A DNA stretch of 64,000 bases, taken from Proteles cristata cristata (Eukaryota > Chordata > Mammalia > Carnivora > Hyaenidae). The stretch lies in NCBI GenBank assembly GCA_017311185.1, contig JAESUZ010005106.1, forward strand, positions 372,001 to 436,000, given 5' to 3'. Positions 11,333 through 22,395 of this stretch are shown piece after piece. Each line of letters begins with the position of its first letter. Within the stretch, counting starts at the first letter, position 1. The translations under genes were made by a program, and so were the position numbers. The notes under the pieces are model-generated. The model was not told the origin of the DNA. It worked only from the letters and a program-made list of their open reading frames with translations, and searched no databases.

Positions 11333-11358
11333 TTCACACACATACGTGCGTGTGTGTC
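11333..11358. repeat. alternating CA/TG tract with inverted symmetry
   Basis: The run 'cacacacatacgtgcgtgtg' is alternating pyrimidine-purine and nearly self-complementary about a central acgt. Such sequence can form Z-DNA or a small cruciform; that is family knowledge, not shown here. Confidence 0.75.
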
Positions 11359-11419
11359 CATGTGTAACAAACATAGAGCAAAGTAAGAAAGAAGCACTTT
11401 TGATGTGACTGAGTCAGGG

Positions 11420-11755
11420 AGTGCCGTACAACAGGACCGTCTAATAGAACATGTGTCACAAAGGAGAGGCACAAAGGTAATTTTCAAACTTCAGTCACCA
11501 CTTAATAAAAGTAAAAAGAAGCAGATAAGGTTTAGTAACATGTTTGACCCCAAGATAGCCAAAATCAGATCATTTCAATATGTATTCATTATGAGTTTAT
11601 TAGTGTGATATTTTGCATGTACTAAGCCTTCAAGCCCTCTGTATATTGTATACTTACATTACAGCTCAACCTGGCTTAGCCACATTCCACGTGCTCAGTA
11701 GCTACATGTGGCACATGGCTTCTGTACTGGACAGCAGAGTTCCAGAAGTCTGGAG
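11420..11755. mobile_element. hAT-Charlie non-autonomous element (MER20/MER33-like)
   Basis: Opens with 'gaccgtctaatagaacatg' and closes with 'gctacatgtggcacatggc' and 'ctggacagcagagttccag'. These are hallmarks of the MER hAT group with 'tccaatagaa' and 'attggacagc' termini. An internal AT-rich segment includes 'aaaagtaaaaagaagcag'. Subfamily uncertain. Confidence 0.7.
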
Positions 11756-12134
11756 ATGAGAGTGTCTGATGAGGACAGAGACTGCTAGATGGGCTCATGG
11801 GGGAAGTGGGGCAGGAATGCACTAGACAGGAAAGTGACGACTTGGTGTTTTTACGTGCTCCCTCCTGGCACAGAAACTTTGCTACAGCAACTTATAGAAG
11901 CCATCTTCCCCTGGCTCCTCTGGCCCCAGGGAGTCCCTAAATCTACTTCCTGCTGGTACAGGGACCACACTCAGATTTGGTTCTTACACTTTGCTGCTAC
12001 CTTCAGACTCTCAGGTTGTCCTTTCCTTCCTGGCACCCCGTTACCTGGCAGACTGCTTGGGGGATGGGAAGCACATATATGTAACAGCAATTTCTTCTTT
12101 GCACAGCATGGCTCTATACAAATACATCCAAATC
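11756..12134. other. unrecognised non-coding DNA
   Basis: No repeat or gene recognised. An open frame crossing 11789-12202 runs into the adjacent L1 and is not supported as a gene. Confidence 0.5.
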
Positions 12135-12148
12135 AAGACAATGCCAAG

Positions 12149-13140
12149 CAAAGGAAACAATCCATAAAACTAATAGGCAAACGACGAAATGGGAAAAGAT
12201 AGTTGCAAATGACATATCAGATAAAGGGCTAGTATCCAAAATGTGTAAGGAACTCACCAAACTCCACACCCAAAAAACAAACAATCCAGTAAAGAAATGG
12301 GCAGAAGATATGAACAGACACTTCTCCAAAGAGGACATCCAGATGGCCAACAAACACATGAAATGATGCTCAGCATCCCTCCTCATCAGGGAAATACAAA
12401 TCAAAACCACACTGAGATACCACCTCACGCCAGTCAGAGTGGCTAAAATGAGCCAATCAGAGAACTCTAGATGCTGGCGAGGATGTGGAGAAACGGGCAC
12501 CCTCCTACACTGTTGGTGGGAATGTAAACGGGTGCAGCCCCTCTGGAAAACAGTGTGGAGGTTTCTCAAAAAGTTAACAATAGAACTCCCCTATGACCCA
12601 GCAATAGCACTGCTAGGAATTTACCCAAGGGATACAGGAGTGCTGATGCATAAGGGCACATGGACCCCAATGTTCATAGCAGCACTCTCAACAGTAGCTA
12701 AAACATGGAAAGAGCTTAAGTGTCCATCAATGGACGAATGGATCAAGAAGATGTGGTTTATCTATACCATGGAATACTACATGGCAATGAGAAAGAATGG
12801 AATCTGGCCATGTGTAGCAACATGGATGGAACTAGAGGGTGTTATGCTGAGCGAAATAAGTCAGGCAGAGAAGGACAGATACCATATGTTTGCACATATA
12901 GGAGGATTAGGAGGAACAAAACAGAGGACTGTGGGGGAGAAGAAGGGGAAAAATAGTTGGGAAGAGGGAGGGAGGGAAACCATGAAAGACGAATTGAATG
13001 CTGAGAACAAACTGAGGGCTGATGAGGGCGGGGGAGAGGGGAAGGGGGTGACGGGCATGGAGGAGGGCACTTGTGGGGATGAGCACTGGGTGTTATATGG
13101 AAACCAACTTGACAGTACACTATTTAAAAAAAAAAAAAAG
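12149..13140 (+). mobile_element. young feliform L1, 5'-truncated, 1 kb
   Basis: 5'-truncated LINE-1 with TSD aagacaatgccaag at 12135-12148 and 13141-13154, ending in an A tail. It holds the last part of ORF2 and a GA/G-rich 3' UTR ending 'gagcactgggtgttatatgg'. The perfect 14-bp TSD and well-kept frame mark a recent insertion. The L1 antisense at 14424 and 46563 carries the same 3' UTR. Confidence 0.96.
12151..13140 (+). pseudogene. L1 ORF2 C-terminal remnant
   Basis: The frame from 12151 reads the end of L1 ORF2, normally a reverse transcriptase/endonuclease acting on L1 RNA. Only the region after the RT domain is present. It contains the Cys-rich motif [18 protein letters not shown] near 12472, then the conserved [13 protein letters not shown]. 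One in-frame UGA at 12364-12366 breaks it. Beyond it the frame stays open for about 240 codons, through the 3' UTR and into the A tail. With no endonuclease or RT domain it cannot be active. The antisense frames here are shadows. Confidence 0.93.
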
Positions 13141-13154
13141 AAGACAATGCCAAG

Positions 13155-14409
13155 TAAAGACTTGAGATAACCCAGCTCTGGCTCACAGAGAGTTATGAGC
13201 CAAGCAAATGCCAGAATTATTCCCAGCAGAAAAGCAGTCTGTGCCTGGGCTCCAAGCAAGGCACAGGGGGGCACAGGGCCTGGCTATGGGGAGAGCCATT
13301 TGGCAGAGAGACATTCAAGGAAAGGGGATCAGACAATGGTCTGAGCCCTTGTGTGCATTTCATGGCCAAGTCCATTTTCTAAGGTGAGACCTATTCTACA
13401 TGGTGCAGAAGTCTGGCGGTGGCATGTACTAACTACAGAAGACTCTGAAGGATGAGCAAAGCATGAATGAGAAACAAGCATGTAAGAGGACAGAGGCAGA
13501 AGCCCAGAAACTAAGAGTCATCTTGCCGACTATCCCCCAACGGCTGGTGTGCCCTCACCTAAGTAACAGTTGAAGTGTCCCCTCGACCAGGGCCCATGAT
13601 GGGTCACAGTGATGGCTGGGCCTACAATGGTCTCCATCTCCTCAGTCCTGCCTTTTCCCACAGCCCAGTGATTAACAGAAAGACCACAAACACAGGCAAG
13701 TAACTACGTAAGAGGAGTGGACTGGGCGAGGAGGCAGGACACGCATTGTCCCTACACCTCTCTGCCCTGTCCCGACAGTAAAGTTACAATTGGTTTGAAA
13801 GTAAAGTTATTTTGGCTTGAAAGTGGATGGATTTTGGAGTGGCTGCTAATTTAAGCTCAATAATATCTTTATCAGAATGTAAGTGCCCAGGGCAGAAGGA
13901 GTAAACCCTCTGACCCACTCAACTGTCAGCAAGTAGGAATGGGACCTGGTGTGCAAATTTTGCAAAGTTCTGAGAAGGGATTTTATGGGACATTTTCCAG
14001 TTTTAAAATGTTTGGAGCTATGTCAATAAATTTTTTTAACACTGTACAGGGCCACACTGTGTGAGCCAAAGAAAACTGACCACAAGGCTGCCTGCTTGAG
14101 ATTCCTCCTCTAGCTCAAAGAGACACGACCATGGTCCTGCTCCACCATCGGGCCACTTGTAGCTCCTCAGCTCGATTTTGTTCTGAGGCTTAATTCAGAT
14201 CAGGTACATGAGGGGCTGAGCATAGTTTCCAGCACATAGTGAAGGCAGTTAGTAACTGATGTCCACTGGCTCTAAAGAACTTCTGAGATTTATTTCTAAC
14301 CATTATATAGGGATCAAATCACAGGACGTCCTCAGAGACAAAACATCTAAAAGAGCTCTTCTCGCACAAATGATTCCCTATACCTTCATTTCTGTTTCAT
14401 GGCTTAGAT
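13155..14409. other. unrecognised non-coding DNA
   Basis: No repeat family recognised with confidence. A short stretch near 14200-14255 ('gagcatagtttccagcacat') resembles a MIR tail. No gene features. Confidence 0.5.
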
Positions 14410-14423
14410 TTATGCCACTTTCA

Positions 14424-14774
14424 CTTATTTTTTTAAATTTTTTAAAAATGTTTAATTTTTTTTTACAAATAGTTTATTGTCAAATTGGTTTCCATACAAC
14501 ACCCAGTGCTCATCCCCACAAGTGCCCTCCTCCATGCCCATCCCCCCCTCCCCCCCACATCCACCAGTCCTCAGTTTGTTTCTCAGCATTCAAGAGTCTC
14601 TCATGGTTTGCCTCTCTCCCTTTCCCCCACCATTTCCCCCCTTCTTCTCCCCCATGGTCCTCCGTTAAGTTCCTCCTAATCCTCCTACACGTACAAAATA
14701 TGATATTTGTCCTTCTCTGCCTGACTTATTTCGCTAAGCATAACACCCTCAAGGTCCATCCATGTTGCTACACA
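14424..14774 (-). mobile_element. young feliform L1, strongly 5'-truncated
   Basis: Antisense L1 3' end: 'acaaatagtttattgtcaa', 'aacacccagtgctcatccc', a C-rich 3' UTR, and a few dozen codons of ORF2. TSD ttatgccactttca at 14410-14423 and 14775-14788. The tail is unusual: between the TSD and the L1 terminus it reads T-runs broken by 'aatgtttaat', like a SINE tail. Confidence 0.95.
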
Positions 14775-14869
14775 TTATGCCACTTTCATTTTACTGTGTC
14801 GACTCATGAAACTCAATTTGGTTGCACAAAGGAAGTAAGAAAGAAAAAAAGGTCATCCCAGATGAAAGT

Positions 14870-15390
14870 CTAAGTTGGTGTACGTTTTCTAGAAAGTAGT
14901 TTGGCAATACCTAACAAATAAAAGACCGAAAAAAAAATTGTATGCCTTTTGACTCAGTGATTCCAGTTTAAGGAATTCAGCCTAGGTAAAAAAAAAATGA
15001 TGGTTTTTCATAAAGATTTAATTCCAAGAATTCTTATGACAGTATAATCTACAACAGAAGCCATTAAAGAAATTAAATACCCGTGAAAAGGAATTGGTCG
15101 CAAAAGTTATGGTACATGAAAATGTTTAACACAGCTGCCTCCGTGACTTGCAGGCACTTACTGTGTTCACAGTGTCTCCCCCTGCACTAAAAGCCATGAG
15201 AGCAGAGTCCCTACTCAGTCTTGTTCACCACCGTATACACCACTACACGTGAGCTGGCATGTAACAGACACCCGTAAATACTTAAATACATACAAGATAG
15301 CTTATGTAGTATGATTCCACTTTTGTAAAAAAAAATAGACATATATTTCTGGAAGTATGTTATTAGTATTTTCTCCTAGATCAGAACTCA
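14870..15390 (+). mobile_element. old L1M LINE pieces
   Basis: 'agaaagtagtttggcaat', 'actcagtgattccagttt', then after 15295 'gtatgattccacttttgt' match old L1M ORF2/3' UTR. An L2-like piece (15170-15292) sits between them. A further L1M 3' end lies at 16319. Boundaries are approximate. Confidence 0.65.
15170..15292 (+). mobile_element. L2 LINE 3' end fragment
   Basis: 'ctgcactaaaagccatgag', 'agtcttgttcaccaccgta' and 'gtaaatacttaaatac' follow the L2 3' end. Confidence 0.6.
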
Positions 15391-15590
15391 GCAAGCTACA
15401 TACAGTCCCTGGACTGGTGGCCAGTTTTTGTAAATAAAGTTTTATTGGAACACAGCCATGTTCATTCTTTTACACGTTACCTAGGGCTACTTTTGCACTA
15501 GAATGCAGAGTTGAGTTGTTGCAACAGAGATGGCATAGCCAAAAAATGTTGAAAATATTCACTATTTGGCTGACTCTTGCTCTAGGTGGT
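15385..15590 (+). mobile_element. hAT-Charlie element (MER58-like)
   Basis: Best preserved of four related copies: 'tttgtaaataaagttttat', 'ggaacacagccatgttcat', 'gcagagttgagttgttgc', 'aatattcactatttggc'. Related copies lie at 730, 20146 and 34010. Confidence 0.8.
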
Positions 15591-15614
15591 AGAAGTTCTC
15601 GCTGAGTGGTCTAA

Positions 15615-15690
15615 CACATATATATGTATTTGTGTATCTGTGTGTGTGTCTGTATACATGTGTGCATGTATATATGTATAAATGCATATT
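15615..15690. repeat. (TG)n/(TATG)n low-complexity tract
   Basis: Imperfect TG, TATG and TA repeats ('tgtgtgtgtctgtatacatg'). No other signal. Confidence 0.85.
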
Positions 15691-15834
15691 TTTTACACTG
15701 AACACAAATTATATTTGTACCCAAACAAAAATCAGAATTATGTTTACAAAAGAAAGGAAGGATTTCAGGAAAGGTGGAAGGAGGGAAGGAAGGAATTGTT
15801 TATCCATATATATCACTATAGAAAAATTTTCACA

Positions 15835-16056
15835 GGGTTGCCTGGGTGGCTCAGTCAATTCAAAGTCCAACTCTTGACTTCAGCTCATGTCAATATCTTA
15901 TGGTTTGTGGGATTGAGCCTTGCGTTGGGTTCTGTGCTGACAGCATGGAGCCTGCTTAAGATTTTTCTCTCATCTCTGCCCCACCCCCACTCATTCATTT
16001 TCTCTCTCTCTCCCTCTGTCTCTCTCTCCCCTAAAAAAAAAGAAAAAAGAAAAAGA
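15835..16056 (+). mobile_element. SINEC, first of a tandem pair
   Basis: Older-type SINE: head gggttgcctgggtggctc, 'ggttctgtgctgacagcatg', mixed A-rich tail. It joins directly to a second SINE at 16057. The pair shares one TSD, aaaaat(T/g)ttcaca, at 15822-15834 and 16306-16318 (12 of 13 match). Confidence 0.93.
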
Positions 16057-16172
16057 GGGGCACCTGGGTGGCTCAGTCAGTTAAGTGTCTGACGCTTGAT
16101 TTCAGCTCAGGTCATGATCTCAAGTTCATGGGATTGAGCCTCGAATCAGGCTCCACACAGCCTGCTTGAGAT

Positions 16173-16230
<58 letters not shown>

Positions 16231-16305
16231 CCTTCCCCACTCTTCCTCTATCTCTTACTTCGCCAAAATAAATAAACTTTAAAAAACTACTTTAAAAAAA
16301 TAAAA
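16057..16305 (+). mobile_element. SINEC, second of a tandem pair
   Basis: Starts with ggggcacctgggtgg directly after the first SINE's A tail. Its CT tract (about 16163-16226) is long and nearly pure, a likely polymorphic microsatellite. Its internal region is shortened ('aggctccacacagcctgc'). Confidence 0.93.
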
Positions 16306-16318
16306 AAAAATGTTCACA

Positions 16319-16548
16319 ATAAGTGAAAATTTTAAATATGGTATGAAGTATGATTACATTTTTGTGTATGGTTACATTTTTGTAATGATTGGGTAAATCA
16401 CTGAAAGAAAAATGCAAAAAAGGTTTAGCTTAGCTGCACCGAGGCAAGGGAAATATAATAATGGCTTTTATTTATTTTCCTCTTTGTTATGTTTTCTAAA
16501 TTTTCCAGCATAAACATGTTTTACTTTCATAATAAGAAACAGAGAAAA
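16319..16548 (+). mobile_element. old L1M 3' terminus
   Basis: 'ttgttatgttttctaaatt' and 'aaacatgttttactttcata' with 'aataagaaac' match the 3' ends of old L1M elements. Probably the continuation of 14870-15390. Confidence 0.65.
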
Positions 16549-18560
16549 TGAGATGTTGAAAAGACAGCAAAAATAAAGTTCCAGCCTACACAAATAGCAG
16601 CAGTGTGTTTCCCAGGCTTTATCAGGCAAGGGGACATCTCTGGGGTGTCACAGCGTGCACCCCTTTCAGCACACTCTATATTATTATTGCATTTCAGTAA
16701 AACGAAAACATGGCCAAGGTGGTTTCTCATTACATTAAAACTTTTTTCAATAATCCACCTAATTCCTTCCAAAGCACAGCTTACCATTTCTATGTAAATT
16801 ACAAAATGTGCTCAGGAAAGAGGTCTTCTGACTTAGCACTCCGACACCTGTAGTGTCCCCCACCTCGATCACATTGTCCGGGTTTTAGTTGTAGCCAAGA
16901 TGGGCATTTCTGGTAATGCTGACAGCACCCACTTCATTCATCAAATGTGTGCCTCTCTGCTTTTCTGCCTCCAAAGCAGGTAACAGAAGGTAACACCCCT
17001 GGGGACAATCTTCGACAACGAGGGACCAGTGGATAAATGCCTTGGTTTCTGGGTCTCAGGATTCCGGCAGAGATGAACACCAGTTGTCCAGAGAGGCCAT
17101 CTTTCTTGGCTCTTTCTACTTCCCTTCTTCCCCTCTTCCTTCTCTCCTGCTTCCTGGCAATCTCTTCCCAAATTAACCTCCCACACCCAAAATCTTGTTT
17201 CAGATTCTCCTTCAGAGGACCTCAAACTAAGGGAGCGCGTAAGCAAATATAAAACCAATAAAAAGAATTATACCATGGAGCCCCAGAAAGCTCTCAAAGC
17301 TGGTGTGTAATAGAGTTCATCCATTTCTAGGATATACTCCCTCATTGTACATCCATGTAGTAGGATTCTACACTGGATCGCACACATCCTAGGTGTGCAA
17401 AATGAACTACAGGCTATACCTGTGGAAGACACAAGACGTTCAACAGTCACCAAGCAAACTGTACTATGAGAGTATTGGAAAACTAGGAAAGATTAATGTC
17501 GAGGAGGAAAATTTATTTTCCTCTTTCTGAATTTTTAGCAGAGACTCCTGTAATGAAAGATTAACAGGAGAAAAGCAAGCAGAATTTAACAGGTATACCT
17601 CATGCAAACAACGGTAGGTACCCAGGGGTAAAAGAGTCACTCAAAGAAGTAGCTTAAAATTCAGGCTTAAATATCATCTTAGTAGGGAAAGGGGTGGAGC
17701 ATGGATGCTCCTCCAGGAAGAGTAAATAATTTTTAGGAAACATGAGTGGGCACTTAGAAGGTACGAGGTGTTCTCACGAGGAGGTATGACAGTTTGTGAC
17801 AAGGTCTATATGGGTGTGGTGTTGACTTCTAGTCTCCTCTGTATGCTCTGCAGTGGTTAAGACCCAATCTTCCCTGGCTGGTGAGCCTCCCAGGGAGGCA
17901 TCTATGCCAGCTGAAATTTTCCAGGAAAACTTGTTTTAAGGTAGATAAGGGCAGTTCACAGAAAGCCTCTCCCTATATCTGCTGCCTTTCAAGTATCTAC
18001 AGCTCAAAAAACATACAAAAGCAGCATATTTGGGTGGGGGACAGATCCCACTGGCTTTCACTCACCTAGTCTGAGATGATTCAGCATGAGGTTTTTGAGA
18101 AGACTCAGTGTAAACGGGGCCCTAACAGCAGAGTTAGACAAAGTCAGGGGAAAAGTTGTGATGCTCACTCTGCGAAGACGGAACAAGGAAGGTGGAGATA
18201 GGTTCGGCTGGCAAACCATGGTAAAGGTTTGAAGATTTCAAAAAGTACGTGTTCAGCAAACATTCTCCCCTTTCATCTCACATGAGTTAAATATCCCCAG
18301 AAGTGAGCAGGGGCTTGGACCCCTGCAGGGTGTTAATTACTGAGAAGACCAAAGGCGGCCATAAAGATTTAAACATGGCTCCAAGAAGCATCCTGTGCCT
18401 GGTGGAATCTGTTCTTGTTAACCAGGGAGAGCGTGCGGCTCTTCTACCCAGTGGCAAAAAGCACTCTAACTTGTTTCAAAGACCTACAGCTTTGGTTTCA
18501 CAAGGATGCCACTTGAAATTGGTTTAAAGAGCGCCCACCCGCTGATTCCCCCCAAAGCAG
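16549..18560. other. repeat-poor, unrecognised DNA
   Basis: I recognise no gene. The part from about 17480 to 18080 has a repeat-like feel ('aacaggagaaaagcaagc', 'gtgagcctcccagggagg') but I cannot name a family; an old LTR is possible. No open frame has a known domain. Confidence 0.4.
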
Positions 18561-18563
18561 CCT

Positions 18564-18640
18564 CAGAGAATCAGAGAATCTCTGAGAATCAGAGAATCAG
18601 AGAATCACGCACACTCCCTGAGAATCTGAATCAGCTCAAT
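18564..18640. repeat. short tandem repeat of cagagaat
   Basis: About four to five imperfect copies of an 8-bp unit, cagagaat, with interruptions (ctctgagaat), then a further gagaatctgaat. Confidence 0.85.
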
Positions 18641-19032
18641 TCCTCCCCAGTGCGTGCATGTTTGCACAATGCTGTGTATGCGAAGAAAAGGCAATAAATA
18701 CATTTTCAGGGCTTCTGTGTTTATGACTGATCGCTTTTTTTCTTCCTGTAGCAATCTTGTAAGTTTGACTGCTTATTTTTATTATTCTCACTGCATACTA
18801 ATACTTCAAACATTTTAGTAAAATATGGTCCTCTGGTTCCTACTTCAGAATAATTTAACTGATTTAATGAGCTCTATCCAATTATTGCATTTCACCTTTC
18901 ATATGAGAGTGCAGGAGTGTTTTGGCTGAAATAGTTGGTAATAGCTCAAACACTCCAAAAGGAAGAAAATGAGCATGGGTAATGCAGGTCTCAAAACAGT
19001 TCATTTTATGCCAGACATAATTCTTCAGAATA
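18641..19032. other. unrecognised DNA
   Basis: No repeat family or gene recognised. Confidence 0.45.
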
Positions 19033-19092
19033 TACATATATATGTATATAGATATATTTATACCTTCATTCATTCATTCATTCATACATTCA
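19033..19092. repeat. (TA)n and (CATT)n tracts
   Basis: A palindromic-looking 'atacatatatatgtatata' is followed by a (CATT)n run near 19067-19092. Confidence 0.85.
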
Positions 19093-19169
19093 CTATCTAT
19101 GCGCCATCATCGCCAAGACACCAGATGAGCTTAAAAGGTGCTTTCTTAGGTCTGCATCCCTCTACTGGG

Positions 19170-19400
19170 GGCACAGAACACAGTGGTTAGGGACTCTTGA
19201 GCTAGACGGTCTATAGTTACATCCTGGCGTCACCACTTCTTAGCTATAAGACCTTGGACAAGCCAGTTAACCAATGTGTGCTCGGTTTCCCCATCTGTAC
19301 AATGGGGGTCATTATAGCAGCTACCACCACAGGACTTTTGTGAACATAAAATGAGTCAGTTCATACAAACCAGGGAGGAGTGCTTGGGGCTGGACAAGCA
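19170..19400 (+). mobile_element. MIR SINE, near full length
   Basis: 'acagtggttagggactctt', 'ttagctataagaccttgga', 'ggtttccccatctgtacaa' and 'cttttgtgaacataaaatg' in order; one of the better kept MIRs here. Confidence 0.88.
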
Positions 19401-19419
19401 CCCTATAATTATTGCCTCT

Positions 19420-19650
19420 TTTTTTGTTACTATTGCAGTGTGTCTTGTCTACAATACTCACAGAGATTGCAGTCATCAACTTCTATCTACACACTTATCT
19501 ATTTACTTAATGGATTGTCTATTACTGTTTGTTTGCTTTGCCTCCTTCATAAAATTATAGGATCCAAGGAGATTGACACTAAATTCCCCGTGCCCGGCAT
19601 TGTGCCCAGTAAATGCCTGGTGAGTGCATGAACGAATGAATAAATGATTC
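19420..19650 (+). mobile_element. L2 LINE 3' end
   Basis: 'ccgtgcccggcattgtgcc', 'agtaaatgcctggtgagtgc' and 'aacgaatgaataaatgatt' form the L2 terminus. Confidence 0.75.
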
Positions 19651-19984
19651 TCTTTCGGGACATATGACCCTGTCACGCTTGACAAGCCTTTCACTTCAGA
19701 GATTTCCAAGGCACATGTCTATCAAATGCCATTTGTTGGAAATTCCACACAGTTTTCTATCCAGATGGTACCAGGGACAAAGGAAGGCATTCTGGCACGC
19801 GGGCAAATTACACCGCCAGATAATGAGCCAATTCACTGTATTATTCATCATCAAATGTTGACAGCCAGGAAACTGTTGTCGGCAGAGCTCCACTGTGGTC
19901 AAGTGAAGAGGCTGATTTTTAACAGGAGCTGGGATTATCGATAGAGACAGAGGGTTCTGTGCTAGGAAAATGGGGCTTACACAG

Positions 19985-20095
19985 TGAGAAGCTTCTCAAT
20001 CTTGTCTTGGCTTTGCAACCTTGGGTTGGTCACTTCACCTCTCTGGACATTTCAGCTTACTGTTTTTATCAATAAAGGACACAAACTGTCATCAG
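19985..20095 (+). mobile_element. MIR SINE fragment
   Basis: 'tttgcaaccttgggttggt', 'cacttcacctctctggac' and 'caataaaggacac' follow MIR order. Confidence 0.7.
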
Positions 20096-20097
20096 TA

Positions 20098-20145
20098 ATT
20101 TCCAACCCTGGTTGTGCACCAGAATCTTCTGGAAGCTAAATCCTC
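20098..20145 (+). mobile_element. MER5-like terminus
   Basis: 'ttccaaccctggttgtgc' and 'accagaatcttctggaag' match the 5' end of MER5 hAT elements. Confidence 0.65.
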
Positions 20146-20346
20146 TAGGCCAGCAGTCAACCAACTTGACTGGCCAGAGAACAAGTATCTTAGTCTGTGC
20201 AGGCTGTCTGATCTCTGTTCCAACTGCTTATACTCAGTTCACCCAATGTGTAGTTAAAGCAGCCACACATGATAATATATGCAAACAAGCATGGCTGGAT
20301 TTGGCCAGCTTGCCTAGGGGCCACGGTTTGCAGATCCCTGCTGTAG
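20146..20346. mobile_element. hAT-Charlie element (MER58-like), inverted relative to 15385
   Basis: 'gccagcagtcaaccaactt', 'gtctgatctctgttccaac', 'ggatttggccagcttgcc' and 'ggtttgcagatccctgctg'. Reverse layout of the element at 15385. Confidence 0.7.
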
Positions 20347-21649
20347 GCCATGTGTGGCCTCCAAAGGGTAAGAACCAATTCTCTGCATATTTACCAAAGC
20401 TCTTCACAATGATCTATAAGGGAGCCACCAGATTAGTTGCTACAAGGCTCCTTCTAGCCCCTTCTGGGGGCTGTGGTTCTACCTTTCTTACCTCACTGTG
20501 AGAAGTAGCTATTCTTAGTCAACTCTACATAGACAGTAATTTTAATATTCCTTCAAATACATCACACTTGGGTATTAGCCTCCTACATATGAAGTTTTTA
20601 CTCTTTCAAAATTCAATTCTCTTCCAGGAGAAGTTTGAACAGTTCTTTTCATCGTGTTTAGATCTAAAGCACTTCTTTCTGTGCATGATACCCCTTGTCA
20701 GTTCCTTGCAAGTGATAGTTTTACTGCTAACTTGCAAGTGAGAAATTTAATATTAGCCCTTCTGGGCACTCAAGTGATACAGTACCGGTGAGCCTCCACT
20801 TTAAGAAAAGATAATACATAATAATGTGAAATGATGAAACAATTCAGTTGAGGAGTGTGTATGATGTTTGGGCTATAATTCCTTTGTGTAGAGAATCCCT
20901 TTCTACTGAGGTCATGGCCGTTGCATGACAATACCTCCTGGGTTTCTAGAGATAGTGTCAGTTTTTACCTGTTGTCTCTTACTAACTCATACAGCACTCA
21001 TCTTCATTCTCAGACATGTCCAAACTGGATGATAAATTGCATGGCCATCCTTGGTGGTGACCTTGAAGGAAAATAGTCAAAATAATTGCTCCATTTATCT
21101 TATAGTTACTAAGAAGAAACACTGCTCTGAGGGCTTCATCTATATTGTCCCAATTGATCACTACAATATCTGGCTGATGGTTGATGTCCTGAGGTTGTGT
21201 TTTTCCAAAAGCAGACCCTGAGACAAGGAATTAGAGATAAGTAGTTTTTTGGGGAACATGTTCCCAGAAGCACAGGGAAGGCAGTGAGGGGGCAAGGCAG
21301 GAAAAGGAAGGAAGCCAATACACTGAGCATTTTGAGTTGGTTATGGCTGTGAATAAGCAGGGCTTAATCTCTGAGAGCCTTCTGAGAGGCTCTGTGAGCA
21401 TGCCTTTGACTTCTCCCTCAGTGGGACAAGGAAGCTGCAGTTTTATTTCATAGCTCCATCCCGTGCTGGTCAAGGGTCGTTCCTGGAGATATTCAGTGTC
21501 CCTCTTGCATATGTGGCCTTTCCACAGTTGCAGGAGCACATTCCTATGGCTAGAGAATGAACATCCTCAGGTAAAAGACACAAAGCTTTGTCAGTATTGT
21601 GTGAGAAGTGTCCACAGACAATCTCTAGGGTAGGCCCCGGAGCACCAAC
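20347..21649. other. unrecognised non-coding DNA
   Basis: No gene recognised. The segment 21190-21480 has phrases typical of some ancient interspersed repeat ('aaaagcagaccctgagac') that I cannot name. Confidence 0.4.
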
Positions 21650-21790
21650 GGCATCTGCTACCAGGACACAGAAGCTTAGAGAAAGTAGGTCACTTGCCCA
21701 AAGTCACTTAACTGGTAGGCGGCAGAGACAGAATCTTGACCCACACAGTCTGGCTCCGGAGAGTTTACCCTTAACCATAGCAAATGAACT
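21650..21790 (-). mobile_element. MIR SINE, antisense
   Basis: 'tcacttgcccaaagtcac', 'ttaactggtaggcggcaga' and 'cttaaccatagc' are antisense MIR landmarks. Confidence 0.85.
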
Positions 21791-22152
21791 TTGTGTGTCT
21801 ACCCCTGCGTCAATTATACATCACCCAATACCTACCTAGGGGCCTTGTATCTGATCTGAGTGGCTTACAAAGGTTCTGTAGAGTGAGGTGCTGACCATAG
21901 ATTCCCTTTGGCCTCTCAGGACTGTCAGGCAAAGTCTACTTCCTCCTTCTACCTGTACTATTGAGGCATGGTAATTTCTTCTTTGAGGACATTCCTGTGA
22001 GATCAAGTGATCAGCTTGTCACAAAACCATGACCAGGTCTCCTGTATTTACCGCTTCTCCTTCCCTGCCTCACCCCTGATCCCTGGGATTGCACTCTCCA
22101 ATAAAGTGTCAGCCCCTAAGCTTTTATTTTTTAGATGAACACAATCAACATG
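21791..22152. other. unrecognised DNA
   Basis: Nothing recognised. Confidence 0.45.
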
Positions 22153-22163
22153 CAGTAAGTTTT

Positions 22164-22395
22164 TTTTTGTTTGTTTGTTTTTGTTTTTAAATTTATTTCT
22201 AGGAGAAAGAGAGAGAGAGAGACAGCATGAGCAGGGGAGGGTCAGAGAGAAAGGGAGATACAGACTCTGAAATAGGCTCCAGGCTCCGAGCTGACAGTCA
22301 GCACAGAGCCCAATGTGGGGCTCGAACCCACGAACTGCGAGATCATGACCTAAGCAAAAATCGGACGCTTAACCAACTAAGCCACCCAGGCACCC
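22164..22395 (-). mobile_element. SINEC, young-like subfamily
   Basis: Reverse copy with tail T-runs broken by (GTTT)n. TSD cagtaagtttt at 22153-22163 and 22396-22406. It carries 'cctaagcaaaaatcggac', a mutated form of the young variant. Confidence 0.96.

Noticed and set aside
12114..12569. Antisense open frame of 151 codons
   Set aside because: Shadow of L1 ORF2 on the other strand.
12861..13274. Antisense open frame of 137 codons with Pro/Ser-rich protein
   Set aside because: Reverse reading of the GA-rich L1 3' UTR.
14259..14873. Open frame of 204 codons
   Set aside because: Half of it is the C-rich antisense L1 3' UTR; the rest is unique DNA with no domain.
17480..18080. Old LTR
   Set aside because: Some phrases feel repeat-like but no TG...CA ends, TATA/AATAAA order or duplicate was found, so I left it unassigned.
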